From positions 248,001 to 312,000 of the forward strand of contig JBNJFY010000004.1 in the NCBI GenBank assembly GCA_051747265.1: 64,000 nucleotides of DNA, read 5' to 3'. Source of the DNA: JBNJFY01 sp051747265 (lineage in GTDB: Bacteria; Bacteroidota; Rhodothermia; Balneolales; Balneolaceae). Below are positions 18,621 through 27,225 of the stretch, in pieces; positions within the stretch are counted from its first letter, which is position 1; each line of letters starts with the position of its first letter. Made by a program: the position numbers and the translations under genes. A model generated the notes under the pieces. The model was not told where the DNA came from and searched no databases. It saw only the letters and a program-made list of their open reading frames with translations.

Positions 18621-19694
18621 ATGGACATAGAGGATAAGTTAAAACAGGTACAGGAACGTTTCGAGGAGATCACGAATGCGATGAGTGATCCTGCGATCTA
18701 TGATAAGCCAGCCGAATATGCGGAATTGACCAAAGAGCACAGTCAGTTGAAAGAACTGGTGGAAGATTATGAGGAATGGGAAGAGATTCGCAATCGCATT
18801 GAGGGGAATGAAGAGCTCATCGAAATGGATGAGGATGATGAAATTACCGAATTGGCTCAAACCGAGAATGAAGAACTTAAAACTCGTTTGGATGAGTTAG
18901 AGGATGAGATTAAGTACAAACTGATCCCCAAAGATCCGGATGATTCCAAAAATGCGATTGTGGAAATCCGGGCCGGAACCGGTGGCGATGAGGCCGGAAT
19001 TTTCGCGGGTGACCTGTTTGAAATGTATCGCCGATACGCCGACTCCATGGGTTGGAAAATGGATGTCATGAGTGCGAGTCCGGCATCACAGGGGGGGTAT
19101 AAAGAAATTGTATTTGAGCTGGAAGGAGACGAGGTCTTTGGGAAGATGAAATACGAAAGTGGGGTACATCGTGTGCAACGCGTTCCGGATACCGAAACCC
19201 AGGGGCGGGTACACACCTCCGCGGCAACCGTGGCGGTACTTCCTGAAGCGCAGGAAGTAGATGTGGATATTCGCACGGATGATCTCAAGATTGATACCTT
19301 TCGCGCTTCGGGAGCAGGGGGACAGCACGTAAATAAGACCGATTCCGCCATCCGTATCACGCACGAACCTTCGGGGGTTGTGGTGGAATGCCAAGAGGAG
19401 CGTTCACAGCACAAAAACAAAGCGAAGGCGTTAAAAATGCTGCGTACCAAGTTGTATGAAGCCAAAATGGAAGAGCAGCAAAGTGAGCGGGCTGCGGAGA
19501 GAAAAAGCCAGATCTCATCAGGGGATCGAAGTGCCAAAATTCGCACCTACAATTTTCCACAAGGTCGCTTGACCGATCACCGCATCAATCTGACCCTGTA
19601 CACTTTGGATGATATCATGAAAGGCGATATCGATGAGGTAATTAAAGCGCTGCGTGTGCAGGATAACCTGGAGAAGTTAAACGCAATTGCCTAA
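18621..19694 (+). CDS. prfA: peptide chain release factor 1
   Basis: RF1 reads UAA and UAG and triggers peptidyl-tRNA hydrolysis. The 357-residue protein has the N-terminal helical domain, the stop-codon-reading tripeptide at 189-191 as PDT (PAT in E. coli; RF2 would have SPF), and the catalytic GGQ at 233-235 within ASGAGGQHVNKTDSA. The RF1-type VHTSAATVAVLPEA block follows the tripeptide. Start ATG 18621. No terminator is visible before the glycosyltransferase that follows. Confidence 0.96.
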   Translation: MDIEDKLKQVQERFEEITNAMSDPAIYDKPAEYAELTKEHSQLKELVEDYEEWEEIRNRIEGNEELIEMDEDDEITELAQTENEELKTRLDELEDEIKYKLIPKDPDDSKNAIVEIRAGTGGDEAGIFAGDLFEMYRRYADSMGWKMDVMSASPASQGGYKEIVFELEGDEVFGKMKYESGVHRVQRVPDTETQGRVHTSAATVAVLPEAQEVDVDIRTDDLKIDTFRASGAGGQHVNKTDSAIRITHEPSGVVVECQEERSQHKNKAKALKMLRTKLYEAKMEEQQSERAAERKSQISSGDRSAKIRTYNFPQGRLTDHRINLTLYTLDDIMKGDIDEVIKALRVQDNLEKLNAIA

Positions 19695-19730
19695 GCTCGA
19701 TACGTATCTTGACTATGCCCCAACAAACAT

Positions 19731-19735
19731 AAGGA
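19731..19735 (+). promoter_or_regulatory. ribosome binding site deciding the start of the 19745 glycosyltransferase
   Basis: AAGGA lies 9 bases upstream of ATT 19745, a normal Shine-Dalgarno spacing. ATT is the only plausible start that keeps the conserved N-terminus of the glycosyltransferase, since the in-frame stop TAA is at 19730-19732 and the first ordinary start downstream (TTG 19832) removes that motif. ATG 19735 overlaps this site but is out of frame and stops after four codons (TAG 19747-19749). Confidence 0.5.
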
Positions 19736-19744
19736 TGGATCGCC

Positions 19745-20857
19745 ATTAGTTTACGTATCGGATTTATAGAAAATAAACCCACTCGTTTTGCCGGGGGACA
19801 AGAACTCAGTCTGTTTGATCTGGTTCAGCGGTTGGCCAATCGCGGATGGGACACGCAACTATGGTATGCGGAAAATGGCGAGCTGTTGGATGAGTATACC
19901 CGATTCTGTTCATCTATTCAGAATATTAAATCACGACAGTTTCAACTGACTCACTGGGCAAGTTTGATCGGTGACTGGTGGAAAATCCGGCTTATGGGTG
20001 AAGGAAACCGCCCCGATCTTTTATATGCGAACCAATACTTTGATACCCCTTTTCCCGCTTTGGTTAGCAAGCGTTTTGATATTCCATTGGTATGTCATTT
20101 GAGATTACCGGCTCCTGATTATTTATCCCGACAATATCGATGGGCATTGAAGCAAGCAGAACTGTTAATCGCGATTTCACAACATACGCGGAACACGTAT
20201 ATCCAGCAGGATATCCAAGGGGACAAAATTGCGGTACTCCCCAATGCGATTGATTCCCATCGTTTCAGGCAACAGGATACATTCATGCGTGAAACTCCAG
20301 TGGTGAGTTATATAGGCCGGCTATGTCCTCCCAAAGGAATTGAGCTCTTTTTGGATAGTGCAGTCGAATTGCTAAATAATGGTGTTAGGGTCCAATTTGA
20401 AATCGTTGGGAAACCAAGAGGAGCAGAAGTTGAGGATCCAATCGCATATTTAAAGTCCTTGAAAGATCGGGCAGGTGAGTATTTGGATACGTCAATTAAA
20501 TTTGTGGGACATGTAACGGATATTCCCCAACAATTGGCTCACACCGATCTGGTAGTAGTGCCTTCTATTTGGGCCGAACCATTTGGTCGGGTCATTATTG
20601 AATCCATGGCTGCTGGTGTGCCGGTTATTGCAACCAAAGTAGGCGGAATTCCGGAGATCTTACAAGATAATTTCTCCGAACTACTGATTGATAAACCAAA
20701 TGTTGAGTCAGTGGTTCGAAAGGTCAAACAGCACTTATTGGTTAAGCGAGAGGATTTCACCTATCGTAAAAAGCTCCAAGCCTATGTCAAAACCCATTAT
20801 GATCTGGATCAGTATATACCGCGGCTGGAATCACTTCTAGATAAGGTGGTGAAGTAA
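19745..20857 (+). CDS. glycosyltransferase family 4 (likely ATT start)
   Basis: A GT-B retaining glycosyltransferase, about 370 residues from ATT 19745. The family's first strand and sugar-acceptor loop, RIGFIENKPTRFAGGQELS, lie upstream of the first standard start (TTG 19832), so the true start is probably the ATT behind AAGGA, or the frame carries a small error. Seen: a donor-side Rossmann domain with SYIGRLCPPKGIELFLDSA, VKFVGHV-type text, PSIWAEPFGRVIIESMAAGVPVIATKVGGIPE (the GT4 E-x7-E nucleotide-sugar site). Sugar specificity cannot be read. First of three glycosyltransferase genes spaced 1-13 bp apart, likely for a surface polysaccharide or glycoprotein. Confidence 0.8.
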   Translation: MSLRIGFIENKPTRFAGGQELSLFDLVQRLANRGWDTQLWYAENGELLDEYTRFCSSIQNIKSRQFQLTHWASLIGDWWKIRLMGEGNRPDLLYANQYFDTPFPALVSKRFDIPLVCHLRLPAPDYLSRQYRWALKQAELLIAISQHTRNTYIQQDIQGDKIAVLPNAIDSHRFRQQDTFMRETPVVSYIGRLCPPKGIELFLDSAVELLNNGVRVQFEIVGKPRGAEVEDPIAYLKSLKDRAGEYLDTSIKFVGHVTDIPQQLAHTDLVVVPSIWAEPFGRVIIESMAAGVPVIATKVGGIPEILQDNFSELLIDKPNVESVVRKVKQHLLVKREDFTYRKKLQAYVKTHYDLDQYIPRLESLLDKVVK

Positions 20858-20858
20858 T

Positions 20859-21932
20859 ATGAACGGGCTAGGGCTATTTACATCAAAAATCCATCACCAT
20901 GCTTCCTTCAGTGGCTATGAACAACTGATTGAATATGTAGAGGCCGAATATGTTAATGCTTTGTTGCGGACCTTTGATCAAAATTTGCTGCAACGGGGTT
21001 TTATTAAGCTTTTACGCCAAACCATGACGGTAAGCAATTGGTATCACTGGCAGGATTTTAAAGCGGAATTGGCCATTAGGCGATATATTATTGATTCCGT
21101 TTCCTCTCAACCACTTATCCATCTGCTCTATGGCGATTCCATGTTGGGCTGGATTCCTACCATGAAAGCCAAGTACTCGTTTACGTTGATGGCCACTATC
21201 CATGCCTGTCCCATGGACATGCCGGAAATTTTCCGACGTCCCCAGCGATTACAAGCCGTTGATCATTTTGTGATTTTGGCACCTAATCAGTTAGAGCCCC
21301 TTGTTGAGTTGGGAGTCAAGGAAGAAAACATATCACTTGTACCGCATGGCATTGATATGAAAAATATTGATGCCGTCCACCAAGAACGTGCTTCTCATAA
21401 TAGAGCCCCCAAACAAAATGGATCCCAGCGGTTGAAGGTGTTGGGGGTGGGCAATTGGCGACGTGATTTTGCGATGTATAATCGGATATTTGAGCAATTA
21501 GTTCATGCCGATTGGGTAGAGTTTACTATGGTGGTACCCGATTTCCGACGGTCTCAAATTCGGGATCAAGAAAATGTGACCCTATTAACGGATATCAGTG
21601 ATCAACATCTGGCTCAACTATATGATGAATCGGATGTTTTACTGATGGCCGTGGAGGATGCGGCGGCGAATAATGTTATTTTAGAAGCTTTAGCTCACGG
21701 TTTACCCATCGTTGCCAATCGGCATGCGGCACTAAAATGGTATGGTAATTCCGGCGTTATCGAGTTTGATGATGCCGGCTTTGCCGTTCGACAACTGACA
21801 CGATTGCATGAGGATATTCGATATGGAGAGGAGTTGAGTGAACATGCTTACCGAAGAGCCGAGCAATTGACGTGGGATAAAGTGGCTAAACAGATGAATG
21901 ATATTTATTTATCTTTATCGAGTAATACGTAA
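20859..21932 (+). CDS. glycosyltransferase family 4-like
   Basis: A 357-residue GT-B type protein. The C-terminal half shows the usual GT4 pattern: LKVLGVGNWRRDFAMYNRIF, a strand-helix series, then YDESDVLLMAVEDAAANNVILEALAHGLPIVANRHAALKWYG, the donor-binding loop of the group. The N-terminal half is divergent, opening with FTSKIHHHASFSGYEQLIEYV, where HASFSGYEQL matches the acceptor loop of cysteine- and sialic-type GT4 enzymes. ATG 20859 is 1 bp past the previous stop, so the genes are translationally close. Substrate unknown. Confidence 0.75.
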   Translation: MNGLGLFTSKIHHHASFSGYEQLIEYVEAEYVNALLRTFDQNLLQRGFIKLLRQTMTVSNWYHWQDFKAELAIRRYIIDSVSSQPLIHLLYGDSMLGWIPTMKAKYSFTLMATIHACPMDMPEIFRRPQRLQAVDHFVILAPNQLEPLVELGVKEENISLVPHGIDMKNIDAVHQERASHNRAPKQNGSQRLKVLGVGNWRRDFAMYNRIFEQLVHADWVEFTMVVPDFRRSQIRDQENVTLLTDISDQHLAQLYDESDVLLMAVEDAAANNVILEALAHGLPIVANRHAALKWYGNSGVIEFDDAGFAVRQLTRLHEDIRYGEELSEHAYRRAEQLTWDKVAKQMNDIYLSLSSNT

Positions 21933-21945
21933 TACTGCATATCCG

Positions 21946-22911
21946 ATGAGTAAGATCTGTGAAGTACGAATGCCCACCTATAAACGCCCGAAAAAATTGT
22001 CTCGAGCGTTGCAATCGTTATGTAGACAAACCTATCCACATTGGAAGGCATTAGTATTTGATGATTCGCCGGAGCAGGAGGCTAAAAACGTTGTTGAAGA
22101 TTTCGGGGATCCACGTATTTGGTATGAACCCAACCCCCAAAATTTGGGAGCTGCTAAAAATATCGATCGCTGTTTTCAGCCCATCACTAGTGATGCTGGC
22201 TATGCCTTCATGCTTGAGGATGACAACTGGATCTATCCCGAATTTATTGAGCGGAATGTCGATCTAGTTGAAAGACATAAAGTAAATTTGGTTCTGCGCA
22301 ATCAGGAGATCTGGTACGAACAACATGGGGAAAGCGAAGATACAGGGCGCACAATGCGTGGAAATGCTTTTGAGGAGGGCATCATTCCTGCCCGTAATTT
22401 TCAGATGATGCCACTTTTATTTGAAGGTATTTCCAATGGGGGACTTTTTTGGACTCGCCATTTGCTTAGTGATTTACAAGTGGGGGAAACGGTGCCCTAT
22501 GCAGGACTTCAAGAGCGTTGTCGTTCATTTCAAATAGAGGAACCAGTCTATTTTGGAGCTCACCCCTTAGCGGTGTGGACGCATTTGGAAGGCGATGAAA
22601 TTTTACGCTCGTCGGTAAAGGGCAGAAGGAGGGCACGAGCCAAGCAAGCAATGGTAAAGATAGTGCTTCGACATTTCGGAAGCCAAGCTATTGAGCTGAA
22701 TGCCAATTATGCCCGAGCACTAAATTCGGAAAAAGAATTAGAGCATGTTTTGGTTGAATCGGGCCATCTGAGATATCGTTCGGGTTTTTTTTCGCCAAGT
22801 GAACGAGTGATGATTGCCGCTAAAGGACTCGCCAAACGCTTGGCCATTTCAGATCCGTTGAAAGACTACTGGAAAACAAAGAAGGCCGTATTTCTACGGC
22901 CTTCTTGGTGA
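21946..22911 (+). CDS. glycosyltransferase family 2
   Basis: From ATG 21946 the protein is 321 residues; earlier frame-open sequence overlaps the previous gene and adds no conserved text. GT-A fold seen: EVRMPTYKRPKKLSRALQSLCRQTYPHWKALVFDD with the acidic pair at about 39-40, then AGYAFMLEDDNWIYPEF, whose EDD is the DxD-type metal/donor motif. The last codons (KKAVFLRPSW) are encoded by a 12-bp terminator hairpin, so the gene ends inside its own terminator. Third gene of the glycosyltransferase run. Donor and acceptor unknown. Confidence 0.8.
   Translation: MSKICEVRMPTYKRPKKLSRALQSLCRQTYPHWKALVFDDSPEQEAKNVVEDFGDPRIWYEPNPQNLGAAKNIDRCFQPITSDAGYAFMLEDDNWIYPEFIERNVDLVERHKVNLVLRNQEIWYEQHGESEDTGRTMRGNAFEEGIIPARNFQMMPLLFEGISNGGLFWTRHLLSDLQVGETVPYAGLQERCRSFQIEEPVYFGAHPLAVWTHLEGDEILRSSVKGRRRARAKQAMVKIVLRHFGSQAIELNANYARALNSEKELEHVLVESGHLRYRSGFFSPSERVMIAAKGLAKRLAISDPLKDYWKTKKAVFLRPSW
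22879..22906. terminator. terminator hairpin inside the 3' end of the GT2 gene, also serving pckA
   Basis: Bases 22879-22890 (AAGAAGGCCGTA) pair perfectly with 22895-22906 (TACGGCCTTCTT) around a TTTC loop. On the minus strand it is followed by a T-rich run (GTTTTCC after CTTCTT), so it works best as the terminator of leftward pckA, whose stop lies 27 bp away. On the plus strand it falls within the last codons of the glycosyltransferase (stop 22909-22911) with a weak T tract. Confidence 0.8.
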
Positions 22912-22932
22912 TCTCAAATAAGATATTGAGGG

Positions 22933-24534
22933 TTATACCGCGGGAGCAGCTTCCAGCAACTCGTCACTGGCTTCTTCTTCAAACTGTTTGAAGTTTTCAA
23001 CGAACATATTAGCCAGTTTTTCCGCTTTCTTGTCGTAAGCGTCTTTGTCGTTCCAGGTATTACGTGGAATGAGGATGTTGCTTGGAATACCCTCGACTTC
23101 TTTAGGAATATGCAATCCGAAGACCGGATCTTCGATGGTTTCCACATCCAGTAGCTTTCCGTCCAGTGCTTCGCCTAACATCTGGCGAGTGTACGACAAC
23201 TTCATGCGATGTCCTTCACCGTAAGCGCCACCGGTCCAACCTGTGTTCAACAACCAAACCTGAGCATCGTGGCGGCGTATTTTTTCGGCCAATAGCTCAG
23301 CGTAAGCGGTTGGATGCAATGGCATGAACGGAGCTCCGAAGCATGCGGAGAAGGTCGCCTGTGGTTCCGTAACGCCACGCTCGGTTCCGGCCACCTTTGC
23401 GGTGTATCCACTAATGAAGTGATACATGGCCTGCGAGGGAGTTAATTTGGAAATCGGAGGCAGTACGCCAAAGGCATCACAAGTCAAGAAAATGACATTG
23501 CTGGGGTGATTCCCCTGACCGGTTTCACTGGCGTTGGGGATGTAGTGAATAGGGTAGGAACAACGCGTATTCTGGGTCAATGATGTATCGTCAAAATCTG
23601 GACGACGCTTATCATCCAAGACCACATTTTCCAGAATGGTACCCGGCATTTTGGTGGTAGCATAAATCAATGGTTCGCCTTCTTCAGACAAGTTGATGGT
23701 CTTAGCGTAGCAACCGCCTTCAATGTTAAAGACGCCATCTTCACTCCAACCATGCTCATCATCACCGATTAGTATACGGTCAGGATCTGAAGAAAGAGTG
23801 GTTTTGCCAGTTCCGGATAAACCGAAGAATACGGCAGTATCTCCATCTTCAGACATGTTGGCCGAGCAGTGCATGGCCATGACCTCTTGCTTGGGCAAAA
23901 GGTAATTCATTACAGAGAAGATACCCTTTTTAACCTCTCCGGAGTACATAGTACCACCGATCAGAATGATCTTCTTATCAAAGTTAACGAAGATAAAAGT
24001 TTCTGTATCGGTTCCGTCTTTTTCTGGATCAGCCTGTAGTGTTGGGGCCGCCAAAACAGTGAATTCCGGTTCGTGGTTTTCCAATTCTTGTTCGGTTGGA
24101 CGCACGAACATGTTGTGAGCAAATAACCCGTGATAGGCAGCTTCGCTAACTACCCGAACATTCAAACGATACTTTTCATCGGCTCCGGCAAAACAGTCTT
24201 TTACATACAGTTTTTTGTCGGCCAGGTAAGAGGTAACTTTATCAAACAGACGATCAAAGGTTTCTTCGTCTGTAGGCTGGTTGATCTCTCCCCAGTCGAT
24301 ATCATCATGAATGGATGGTTGATCGACAATGTACTTATCCTTGGGAGATCGACCCGTATATTTTCCGGTTAAAACACGAAGCGCGTAATCGTTCGTGAGT
24401 ATCGCCTCTCCGTTATTTATCGCTTCTTCGTACAGTTCTTGCGGAGTCAGATTCCACAGAGTGTTTTCATTCGCACCCAGATTCAGGTAATCTAACCCGA
24501 CCGAGCTACGAGGGTGTGAAGCTTGAGTCATCAC
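22933..24534 (-). CDS. pckA: phosphoenolpyruvate carboxykinase (ATP)
   Basis: PckA converts oxaloacetate and ATP to PEP, the entry step of gluconeogenesis. The 533-residue protein carries TGRSPKDKYIV (60-70, substrate loop), the kinase-1a P-loop FFGLSGTGKTTLSSD (236-250), the metal-binding LIGDDEHGW (255-263) and ENVVLDD further on, all as in the ATP-dependent class. A second Met follows the first, so translation could begin one codon later. It is monocistronic, divergent from aguB and ended by the shared hairpin at 22879-22906. Confidence 0.97.
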   Translation of the reverse strand: MMTQASHPRSSVGLDYLNLGANENTLWNLTPQELYEEAINNGEAILTNDYALRVLTGKYTGRSPKDKYIVDQPSIHDDIDWGEINQPTDEETFDRLFDKVTSYLADKKLYVKDCFAGADEKYRLNVRVVSEAAYHGLFAHNMFVRPTEQELENHEPEFTVLAAPTLQADPEKDGTDTETFIFVNFDKKIILIGGTMYSGEVKKGIFSVMNYLLPKQEVMAMHCSANMSEDGDTAVFFGLSGTGKTTLSSDPDRILIGDDEHGWSEDGVFNIEGGCYAKTINLSEEGEPLIYATTKMPGTILENVVLDDKRRPDFDDTSLTQNTRCSYPIHYIPNASETGQGNHPSNVIFLTCDAFGVLPPISKLTPSQAMYHFISGYTAKVAGTERGVTEPQATFSACFGAPFMPLHPTAYAELLAEKIRRHDAQVWLLNTGWTGGAYGEGHRMKLSYTRQMLGEALDGKLLDVETIEDPVFGLHIPKEVEGIPSNILIPRNTWNDKDAYDKKAEKLANMFVENFKQFEEEASDELLEAAPAV

Positions 24535-24817
24535 GAAATTCCTTTTGGATTGGATAAAAGTTTATTTTCAAAAAGTGCTGATTAATAACACAGCTTTTAC
24601 AGCTGTTGTCAAGGCACGTAAGTATACAAAGAATAATGGAAAGTGTGGACCGAATATCCGAAGATCTTCCTAACTTTTTGAGGGGTATTCTTGATACCGT
24701 GTATCCATATATCTGTATGATTGTAATAAATTGGATACGTTGGGGAAGAATCAGGTAAGACTTCAGAGCAGAATTACTTATGAACGTGAAACACCGAATG
24801 AAGAACGATTTAATGTT
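24535..24817. other. 283-bp divergent region between pckA and aguB
   Basis: This AT-rich gap should hold the promoters of leftward pckA and rightward aguB. I see no clear repeat or RNA element. A frame contiguous with aguB stays open from TTG 24731, but those 29 codons lack nitrilase-family features and were not included in the gene. Confidence 0.4.
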
Positions 24818-25690
24818 ATGAGCGACAGGCAAAGCATTCATGTGGGTATAGTGCAGTATGCTTGTTCGAACCAGGCATCAGAAAACCTTGAACGAGCCAA
24901 ACAATTCATAAATCAAGCTGCCAGCCAAGGTGTGGAACTGGTCTGCTTACCAGAGCTTTTTCATACTCCGTATTTCTGTCAATCCATTGATGCTGAAAAT
25001 TTTGATCGGGCTTTAGCTTTAGAATCAGCAGCTATAAAGGAATTACGCGAATTGGCGGCAGACCATAAGCTGGTGATCATAGTGCCTTTTTTTGAGCGAC
25101 GAGCGGCTGGTATCTATCATAACAGTCTGGTTATTATGGAGCAAGATGGTAGTATCGCCGGGATCTATCGCAAAACTCATCTGCCGGATGATCCGGGGTT
25201 TCATGAGAAATATTACTTTACGCCAGGTGATAATCCGATTGAACCCATTCAAACCTCGGTAGGGAAAATTGGGGCCCTTATTTGCTGGGATCAATGGTTT
25301 CCCGAGGCTGCCCGTTTGATGGCACTGAGAGGTGCCGATCTGTTGGTGTATCCTACGGCAATAGGAACGTTAAGCGAAGAAACGCCCGAGCAAAAGTCCC
25401 AATATCTGGATGCATGGCAAACGATACAGCGAAGTCACGCTATTGCCAACGCGCTTCCCGTAATCAGCGTGAATCGAGTGGGTAAGGAAGCAGATATTTT
25501 ATTTTGGGGGCGGTCTTTTGTCGCTGGAGCTTTGGGCGAATATTTGGTCAAGGCTGATCAATCAGATGGGGTATGGACGGTGAAGGTGGATCTAACCCAA
25601 ACGGAGAAGCAACGACAAATATGGCCCTTTATGCGCGATCGGCGCATTGATTTATATTCGGATATGGATAAACGCTATCTTGAGGACTAG
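24818..25690 (+). CDS. aguB: N-carbamoylputrescine amidase AguB
   Basis: AguB hydrolyses N-carbamoylputrescine to putrescine, CO2 and ammonia, the last step of the agmatine route. From ATG 24818 it is 290 residues, the family's usual length. Nitrilase-superfamily E-K-C residues are visible: Glu in LPELFHTPYFCQ, Lys in YRKTHLPDDPGFHEKYYF and Cys in GALICWDQWFPEAARLMALRGAD. The WDQWFPEAARL context and the nearby agmatine deiminase gene point to AguB rather than other amidases. It is separated from aguA by a leftward rhodanese gene, so the two cannot share one simple transcript. Confidence 0.92.
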   Translation: MSDRQSIHVGIVQYACSNQASENLERAKQFINQAASQGVELVCLPELFHTPYFCQSIDAENFDRALALESAAIKELRELAADHKLVIIVPFFERRAAGIYHNSLVIMEQDGSIAGIYRKTHLPDDPGFHEKYYFTPGDNPIEPIQTSVGKIGALICWDQWFPEAARLMALRGADLLVYPTAIGTLSEETPEQKSQYLDAWQTIQRSHAIANALPVISVNRVGKEADILFWGRSFVAGALGEYLVKADQSDGVWTVKVDLTQTEKQRQIWPFMRDRRIDLYSDMDKRYLED

Positions 25691-25694
25691 GGGA

Positions 25695-26030
25695 TCACGG
25701 CTGAACTACCTCGAAATGATTAATCCAATCCATAATGCCGTATTGGAGATTATAAACCTTTTCAAAGCCCATTGATTCCATCATTCGACAAGCTTGTCCG
25801 CTGCGATTTCCCGATCGACAATATAACAGATATGTTTTGTCTCGATTCAGTTTCTGTAGTTGCTCTTGAAAATCTGGGGCATGGATGTTCATTAAACGAG
25901 CACCTTCGATATGGGCTTGCTCATATTCCTCAGGGGAGCGAATGTCCAATAATTCCACATTAGACTCATTTTGAAGTTTGTCAGCAAATTCTTGACTACT
26001 CAATTGCGAGATCGACGATCCAAAAAACAT
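25695..26030 (-). CDS. rhodanese-like sulfurtransferase domain protein
   Basis: A 111-residue single rhodanese domain. Seen: VELLDIRSPEEYEQAHIEGARLMNI and the active-site loop YCRSGNRSGQA with the persulfide-forming Cys71. The six-residue CRSGNR loop is the sulfur-carrier type found in GlpE/PspE-like proteins. No signal peptide, so cytoplasmic. Its stop faces the aguB stop across 4 bp and its start is divergent from aguA at 29 bp, placing it between two functionally linked genes on the opposite strand. Sulfur acceptor unknown. Confidence 0.88.
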   Translation of the reverse strand: MFFGSSISQLSSQEFADKLQNESNVELLDIRSPEEYEQAHIEGARLMNIHAPDFQEQLQKLNRDKTYLLYCRSGNRSGQACRMMESMGFEKVYNLQYGIMDWINHFEVVQP

Positions 26031-26059
26031 AACAGAATTCAGTTTAATATTTGGTGTAG

Positions 26060-27133
26060 ATGATAATTCCTGAAGGTAACGAAAACCACAGTGAATATTG
26101 TATGCCCCCGGAATGGATGCCCCATACCGGAACGGAAATTCATTGGCCGCATAATCGCTCCACCTGGCCCGGCGAACGGTTACATAAAGTAGAACGTGTC
26201 TTTGGCAACATTATAGCAGCAATAGCTCGCTTTGAACCAGTATTCTTGTTCGTTACTGACCTAAAAATAAAGGAGCGTGCTCTAAAGCATCTGAATGCAA
26301 GGGATGATTCCCTCGACTGGGAGCATATCCATTGGCATGTAGTTCCGTTTAATGATGTCTGGTGTCGCGATTATGGGCCAATATTTGTAAAGAGTACCAC
26401 AGATGAATCATACCATATCACCAACTGGAAATTCAATTCTTGGGGAGAAAAGTATCTTCCCTACGACGGTGATGACCGCATACCTCGTTATGTGTCTCGC
26501 CTGGGCCCGGCTCCCAGAGTAGATATCAATATGGTATTGGAAGGGGGCAGTATTGATGTTAACGGCGTTGGGGATCTACTCACCTCCGAATCGGTGTTAC
26601 TCAATCCCAATCGCAACCCTCAGTTGACCCGAGATCAGATCGAGCAGTATTTAAGCAAGTATTTGGGAGCTAAGAATTTCATTTGGCTGGAATCTGGATT
26701 GGTGGGCGACGATACCGACGGCCATATCGATGATACCGCTCGATTTCTAAATGAGGAGACCATTTTGGCTGTTCGAGCTCAAGACTCGGATGACCCCAAC
26801 TATAAAGTGCTGGAACAGAACTATCAGCGATTGCAACAGGTGAAATCAATCACCGGAAAATCATTTGATGTGGTCACGTTGCCCCTGCCCAGCAATACCA
26901 CCAGCGAGCCTACGGTTGACGGTAGTCGGTATGTACCGGCCAGTTACGCGAATTTTTATATTGCTAATCAGTGTGTATTGGTGCCGCTATATGACGAAGT
27001 AACAGACCCCGAAGCACTGAGTTTATTCGAAACGTATTTTCCGGAAAGAGAAGTGATTGGTATTGACTGCAAAGATCTGGTATGGGGCCAGGGATCTATT
27101 CACTGTGTAACCCAGCAGTGGTATGGGCTATAA
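26060..27133 (+). CDS. aguA: agmatine deiminase AguA
   Basis: AguA converts agmatine to N-carbamoylputrescine and ammonia. The 357-residue peptidyl-arginine-deiminase fold protein shows MPPEWMPHTGTEIHWPHN, VPFNDVWCRDYGPIFV, NWKFNSWGEKYLPYDGDD, MVLEGGSIDVNGVGDLLTSE, GDDTDGHIDDTARFL and the nucleophile Cys349 in GQGSIHCVTQQ. Agmatine deiminase rather than another family member is supported by aguB nearby. An internal Met at codon 15 is a possible alternative start (26102). Arginine decarboxylase, needed to make agmatine, is not in the window. Confidence 0.93.
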   Translation: MIIPEGNENHSEYCMPPEWMPHTGTEIHWPHNRSTWPGERLHKVERVFGNIIAAIARFEPVFLFVTDLKIKERALKHLNARDDSLDWEHIHWHVVPFNDVWCRDYGPIFVKSTTDESYHITNWKFNSWGEKYLPYDGDDRIPRYVSRLGPAPRVDINMVLEGGSIDVNGVGDLLTSESVLLNPNRNPQLTRDQIEQYLSKYLGAKNFIWLESGLVGDDTDGHIDDTARFLNEETILAVRAQDSDDPNYKVLEQNYQRLQQVKSITGKSFDVVTLPLPSNTTSEPTVDGSRYVPASYANFYIANQCVLVPLYDEVTDPEALSLFETYFPEREVIGIDCKDLVWGQGSIHCVTQQWYGL

Positions 27134-27225
27134 GAGTAAAATGTTTATGAAATGATGGTACGAATTGGACCTCATTTTTGATATATTTTGCCGCAACTTC
27201 ATACATAATTCTGTAACACGATTTA

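Noticed and set aside
18857..19546. 229-codon open frame antisense to prfA
   Set aside because: Fully inside a certain RF1 gene, rich in Ser/Arg/Pro as expected of a reverse-frame shadow, with no family features.
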